Origin: Hungatella sp. UBA3402 | GTDB lineage: Bacteria > Bacillota > Clostridia > Lachnospirales > Lachnospiraceae | Length of the DNA: 28,410 bases | Direction: 5' to 3' | Assembly: GCA_002358555.1 (NCBI GenBank) | Contig: DEPC01000137.1 | Coordinates: 1-28,410 of the forward strand | Shown here: positions 25,801-28,410 of the stretch, piece after piece | Layout: the number at the start of each line of letters is the position of its first letter | Numbering within the stretch: position 1 is the stretch's first letter | Position numbers and translations under genes: made by a program | The notes under the pieces: model-generated | What the model was told of the DNA's origin: nothing | Seen by the model: only the letters and a program-made list of their open reading frames with translations | Database searches by the model: none

Positions 25801-27470
25801 ATTCCTGTCAACTGTTCAATCCGAAAAGGAATTGGCTCGTCTGGATTCACAAAGGTGCTGAAGCGTTCCACAATTTTTCCTTTTTCTACCCGCACAGCTC
25901 CAATTTCGATGATATGATTGGTGATAGGGCTAAAGCCTGTAGTCTCAATATCAAACACTACATAAGGGTCGTCAAAACTCTGATTTTTTCCATTTTCCAC
26001 TAATTGTTTTCTGTCATCTACCAGATACCCTTCCACTCCATAGATAATTTTAAAGGTATCTCCCTTATCTAAAGCATGACTGGCATCTGGAAATGCCTGA
26101 ACACAGCCATGGTCTGTAATGGCAATCGCTGGCATTCCCCACCGTTTGGCCTGTTTCACAATATTTTTTACATCAGACATTCCATCCATATCACTCATCT
26201 TAGTATGACAGTGAAGCTCCACCCGTTTGACTAGGCTATTATCTGACCTTTGGCTAGTAAAATCTTCACATTTCTTCATGCCCAGTACAGAACCAATCGT
26301 CAGCTCTCCGTCAAATTTATCAATGGTAGTCATGCCTTTCAATTTGAGGAATGTTCCCATACTAACCGCTTTATTGATATCCTCCAAAGCTTCCTCTCTG
26401 GCAAACAGCTTCACAGTGATGGTATCTGTAAAATCTGTTATATCAAAAATTATAATGGTTTTGCCGCTGTTGAGAAGACGGCTATCTGTACGGATAATCT
26501 TTCCTCGGATTGTCACTTCTCCCATCTCGCCGTCAATGTCTTTAATAGGTACAAACTCATCATCAAAATCACGGCCATATAAGACTTCTGGATTGTCGCT
26601 TTTTCTCTGATAGCTGCCAAATTTTTTTCCGTCCTTAGGAAATGACTTTTTCCATTCTCCCTGTGTAGTCATAGAATCCGTTTTCTTTGAAAGATTTGCT
26701 GCTGTGCCATCAGGCAAGGGCTCTGGAAATCCCATTGGGAAAAAAATCTTTGCCAACTTTTCGGAATCCGAATTACCAGTTAGGATACTCCCAGATATGG
26801 GAAGTCCAGAGGCCCCTGTTTTTGTGGTCAAACTTCCCTCTGAATAATCCGCCACTCCTTGCTTTGACCAACTTCCTTTTTCTGCAAATATTGGATGATT
26901 GCGTAGTTTCTCCGCCACTTCTCTTTGAACCTGTTCTTCCCTCTGTTTCATAAAGCTGTTTTCGGATACCTTTATAAACTCATATTCTATATCTACAGGA
27001 AGTCCGCATCTTTCATGAAACACTTTTTCTAGAACTCGTTTTAAATCCCCTATCTTTTCTTGAAACACCACATTGTCTTCCACTGTTATCTTGAGAAGAT
27101 TTTCTCTAGGAAAACAGCATTGAGCCTTTCTTAAAATATTATATTCTACAATGCTATAATTTCTCAGTTCATAGAGCAGGCTATCTTTATAAGCCTGAAG
27201 CAGCTTTTGAGGGGTATATTGTTCTGACAGACTATATTTATCCACAATCTTAATTATCAGCCTTTTCCCAGGAAATAGCTGCTCTCCAATCCCTTTTTCC
27301 AAAGCAGTTATATTTTTCTTATGAATCAGCCTTTTGCTATTGATATAAATACGAATAGAGCTTCTATCCCTGGCTGTAGAAACTCGTTCTACATCCACCA
27401 GTTTTAAAAGCTCCTTCATCTCATCTGTTATGTGCAGCTCTGGAAATACCTCCAAAAATCCCTTTGCCAT
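22887..27470 (-). CDS. polC: DNA polymerase III alpha subunit, Gram-positive PolC
   Basis: Replicative polymerase of 1527 residues, slightly longer than B. subtilis PolC (1437). Order: N-terminal domains 1-~310, with an acidic/Ser-rich linker near 200-290; OB-fold about 315-395 (GEVTIRGKIIRTDSR); PHP domain from about 415 (ELHCHTKMSDMDG, AITDHG); inserted DnaQ-like 3'-5' exonuclease about 505-670 with YVVFDIETTG, VAHNASFD and HRAVDDAEAT; then the C-family polymerase core with GSRGSVGSSLVATMSG, a zinc-type CPKC...CPHC pair and the catalytic PDIDLNFSGEYQ near residue 1050. The C-terminus ends NQLSLFDFA, a beta-clamp-binding motif. ATG 27470 is preceded by GGAAGTGAG and is 4 bases after the ispG stop, so the two are one transcription unit. 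Confidence 0.97.
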   Translation of the reverse strand: MAKGFLEVFPELHITDEMKELLKLVDVERVSTARDRSSIRIYINSKRLIHKKNITALEKGIGEQLFPGKRLIIKIVDKYSLSEQYTPQKLLQAYKDSLLYELRNYSIVEYNILRKAQCCFPRENLLKITVEDNVVFQEKIGDLKRVLEKVFHERCGLPVDIEYEFIKVSENSFMKQREEQVQREVAEKLRNHPIFAEKGSWSKQGVADYSEGSLTTKTGASGLPISGSILTGNSDSEKLAKIFFPMGFPEPLPDGTAANLSKKTDSMTTQGEWKKSFPKDGKKFGSYQRKSDNPEVLYGRDFDDEFVPIKDIDGEMGEVTIRGKIIRTDSRLLNSGKTIIIFDITDFTDTITVKLFAREEALEDINKAVSMGTFLKLKGMTTIDKFDGELTIGSVLGMKKCEDFTSQRSDNSLVKRVELHCHTKMSDMDGMSDVKNIVKQAKRWGMPAIAITDHGCVQAFPDASHALDKGDTFKIIYGVEGYLVDDRKQLVENGKNQSFDDPYVVFDIETTGFSPITNHIIEIGAVRVEKGKIVERFSTFVNPDEPIPFRIEQLTGINDSMVLPAPKIEKVLPEFLEFCEGAALVAHNASFDVSFISRNAAQLGLPFSPTVLDTVALARVLLPQLNRYKLDTVAKALNISLENHHRAVDDAEATAEIFVAFLNMLKKRDLSSLEELNKLSELDEEGIRKLPSYHVIILAKNDVGRTNLYRLVSWAHLHYFHKNPRIPKSMLDKYREGLIVGSACEAGELFQALLRGVPDTELGKIVDFYDYLEIQPLGNNAFMLRDEDSVVKSEEDLRDLNRKIVYLGEQFHKPVCATCDVHFLNPEDEIYRRIIMSGRRFKESDEQAPLYLRTTEEMLEEFAYLGLDKAEEVVITNTRKIADQCERISPVRPDKCPPIIENSDETLRDICYNRAHELYGKELPEIVVERLERELNSIISNGFAVMYIIAQKLVWKSNEDGYLVGSRGSVGSSLVATMSGITEVNPLSPHYYCPKCHYAEFDSEDVKKFAGMSGCDMPDKECPHCKTLMKKEGHDIPFETFLGFKGDKEPDIDLNFSGEYQSHAHDYTEVIFGKGQTFRAGTIGTLADKTAYGYVKNYYDERGDRKRSCEINRIVQGCVGIRRTTGQHPGGIVVLPVGEEIYSFTPVQRPANDMTTTTITTHFDYHSIDHNLLKLDILGHDDPTMIRMLQDLTGLDPVKDIPLDSQEVMSLFQNTSALGISPEDIGGCPLGALGVPEFGTDFAMQMLLDAKPKYFSDLVRIAGLAHGTDVWLGNAKDLILSGQATIQTAICCRDDIMVYLIQKGMEEGLSFTIMESVRKGKGLKPDWIEAMLAHDVPQWYIDSCQKIKYMFPKAHAAAYVMMAWRIAYCKVFYPLAYYAAFFSIRASAFSYELMCQGREKLEYYLADYKRRADTLSKKEQDTMKDMRVVQEMYARGFEFVPIDIYTAKAKDFQIVGDKLMPSLSSIDGMGDKAADGVVDAVKDGMFLSKEDFRNRTKVSKTICDLMADLGLLGELPESNQLSLFDFA

Positions 27471-27474
27471 ATTC

Positions 27475-28410
27475 TCACTTCCGTTCTTTTCGCAGATTTA
27501 AAAGTTCTGCCTTAAGAGCTGGCAGAAGTTCTGCCTCTGGCAGTTTTTTTATTATTTTTCCTTTTTTAATTAGAAGCCCCTCTCCAATTCCTCCTGCAAT
27601 TCCAAGTTCAGCCTCTTTAGCCTCCCCTGGCCCATTCACCACACATCCCATAACTGCTACCTTGATATCCAGATCATCAAACTCGGCAGCCATTGTTTCT
27701 ACCTTTTCTGCCAAGCTGATTAAGTCAATCTGAGTTCTTCCACAGGTAGGACAAGATACCACCGTAATGCCGCCTTTTCTTAATCCTAATGTCTTAAGAA
27801 TCAGTTTTGCTGATATTACCTCCTCCACAGGTGCCCCTGTAAGAGAAACTCGAATTGTGTCTCCAATCCCTTGATTTAAAATGATGCCAAGTCCTATGGC
27901 AGATTTGATATTTCCTGCAGTTAAGGTTCCTGCCTCTGTAATCCCTACATGAAGGGGATAGTCTGTCTTTTTGGCAATGAGTTCATGGGCTTTTATGCAC
28001 ATCAAAACATCAGAAGATTTGATGCTAATGACAAGATTGTCATACCCCATGTTCTCAATAAGCTGCACTTTATCCAAGGCACTTTCTACAATCCCTTCCG
28101 CTGTTACTCCCCCATATTTTTCTATCAAATGCTTTTCTAGAGAGCCACTGTTGACTCCCACTCGAATCGGAATCCCTAACTCCTTTGCTTTCTCTACAAC
28201 AGCCTTCACTCGTTCTGTAGAGCCAATATTTCCTGGATTGATGCGGATTTTATCTGCCCCATTCTCCATAGCTGCAATGGCCAGACGGTAATCAAAATGG
28301 ATATCTGCTACCAAAGGAATATGAATTTGTCTTTTAATCGCTTTTAGACTCTCTGCCGCCTCCCTGGTAGGTACTGCCACCCGAATAATATCACAGCCAG
28401 CCTTCTCCAA
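27475..28410 (-). CDS. ispG: (E)-4-hydroxy-3-methylbut-2-enyl-diphosphate synthase, 5' end outside window
   Basis: Radical-type 4Fe-4S enzyme of the MEP isoprenoid pathway, converting MEcPP to HMBPP. 311 residues are present; the family is about 350, so about 40 N-terminal residues lie beyond the right edge and the first residue here is not a true start. Visible: DIIRVAVPTREAAE, LVADIHFDYRLA, KIRINPGNIG, GVNSGSLE, LHVGITEAGT, and the cluster-binding cysteines in SCPTCGRT and MGCVVNGPGEAKEAELGIAGG. polC follows after 4 bases. In Firmicutes ispG and polC often stand in an uppS-cdsA-dxr-rseP-ispG-polC order; the earlier genes would be to the right of the window. Confidence 0.96.
   Translation of the reverse strand: MEKAGCDIIRVAVPTREAAESLKAIKRQIHIPLVADIHFDYRLAIAAMENGADKIRINPGNIGSTERVKAVVEKAKELGIPIRVGVNSGSLEKHLIEKYGGVTAEGIVESALDKVQLIENMGYDNLVISIKSSDVLMCIKAHELIAKKTDYPLHVGITEAGTLTAGNIKSAIGLGIILNQGIGDTIRVSLTGAPVEEVISAKLILKTLGLRKGGITVVSCPTCGRTQIDLISLAEKVETMAAEFDDLDIKVAVMGCVVNGPGEAKEAELGIAGGIGEGLLIKKGKIIKKLPEAELLPALKAELLNLRKERK

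Noticed and set aside
1..28410. tRNA genes, CRISPR arrays, insertion sequences, phage genes or toxin-antitoxin pairs
   Set aside because: Looked for and not seen; no transposase, repeat-spacer pattern or cloverleaf was recognised.

Overview
The window looks like a chromosomal stretch of a low-to-moderate GC, spore-forming Clostridia, most likely a Lachnospiraceae-type gut bacterium. The evidence is strong purine-rich Shine-Dalgarno (SD) sites, sigma-A-type promoters, a Gram-positive PolC, a sporulation sigma factor of the SigK type, a ZTP riboswitch, and an archaeal-type IMP cyclohydrolase beside a stand-alone AICAR transformylase. The taxonomic call is inferred from gene content, not from a marker tree. 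No tRNA, rRNA, CRISPR array, insertion sequence or prophage gene was seen.

Layout: positions 1-2288 (minus) hold most of a Cache-type hybrid histidine kinase whose receiver domain runs off the left edge. A MATE efflux gene (2530-3888), an RpiR-family regulator (4172-5068) and a 5'-truncated MFS transporter remnant (5154-5963) follow, all on minus. A chemoreceptor (6256-8262, plus) meets a SigK-like sigma gene (8383-9012, minus) at a shared hairpin. A degenerate motif recurs in the AT-rich spacers around the RpiR gene. Next is a minus-strand operon with a near-perfect sigma-A promoter: two CUT1 sugar permeases, a lipoprotein solute-binding protein and a metal-dependent amidohydrolase (9094-13138). 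No ATPase is encoded in it.

Then comes a purine operon: ZTP riboswitch with terminator, purO (IMP cyclohydrolase) and the AICAR formyltransferase (13460-15580). Together these two separate proteins perform the last two steps to IMP, which the usual bifunctional PurH does as one chain. A divergent plus-strand gene (15790-18708) encodes a membrane c-di-GMP phosphodiesterase with two periplasmic-binding-type sensor domains and a degenerate GGDEF. A three-gene MacB-like ABC system (18854-22765, minus) has a secreted, membrane-anchored beta-sandwich-repeat protein between the ATPase and the permease. The right end carries polC and the 3' part of ispG, tightly coupled on minus, a housekeeping cluster.

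Most of the window is recognisable. The less ordinary items are the recurring motif around the RpiR locus, the hairpin that covers the sigK ribosome-binding site, the riboswitch-controlled split purine module, and the exporter with its extracytoplasmic partner. I did not find a clearly new multi-gene system and do not claim one.
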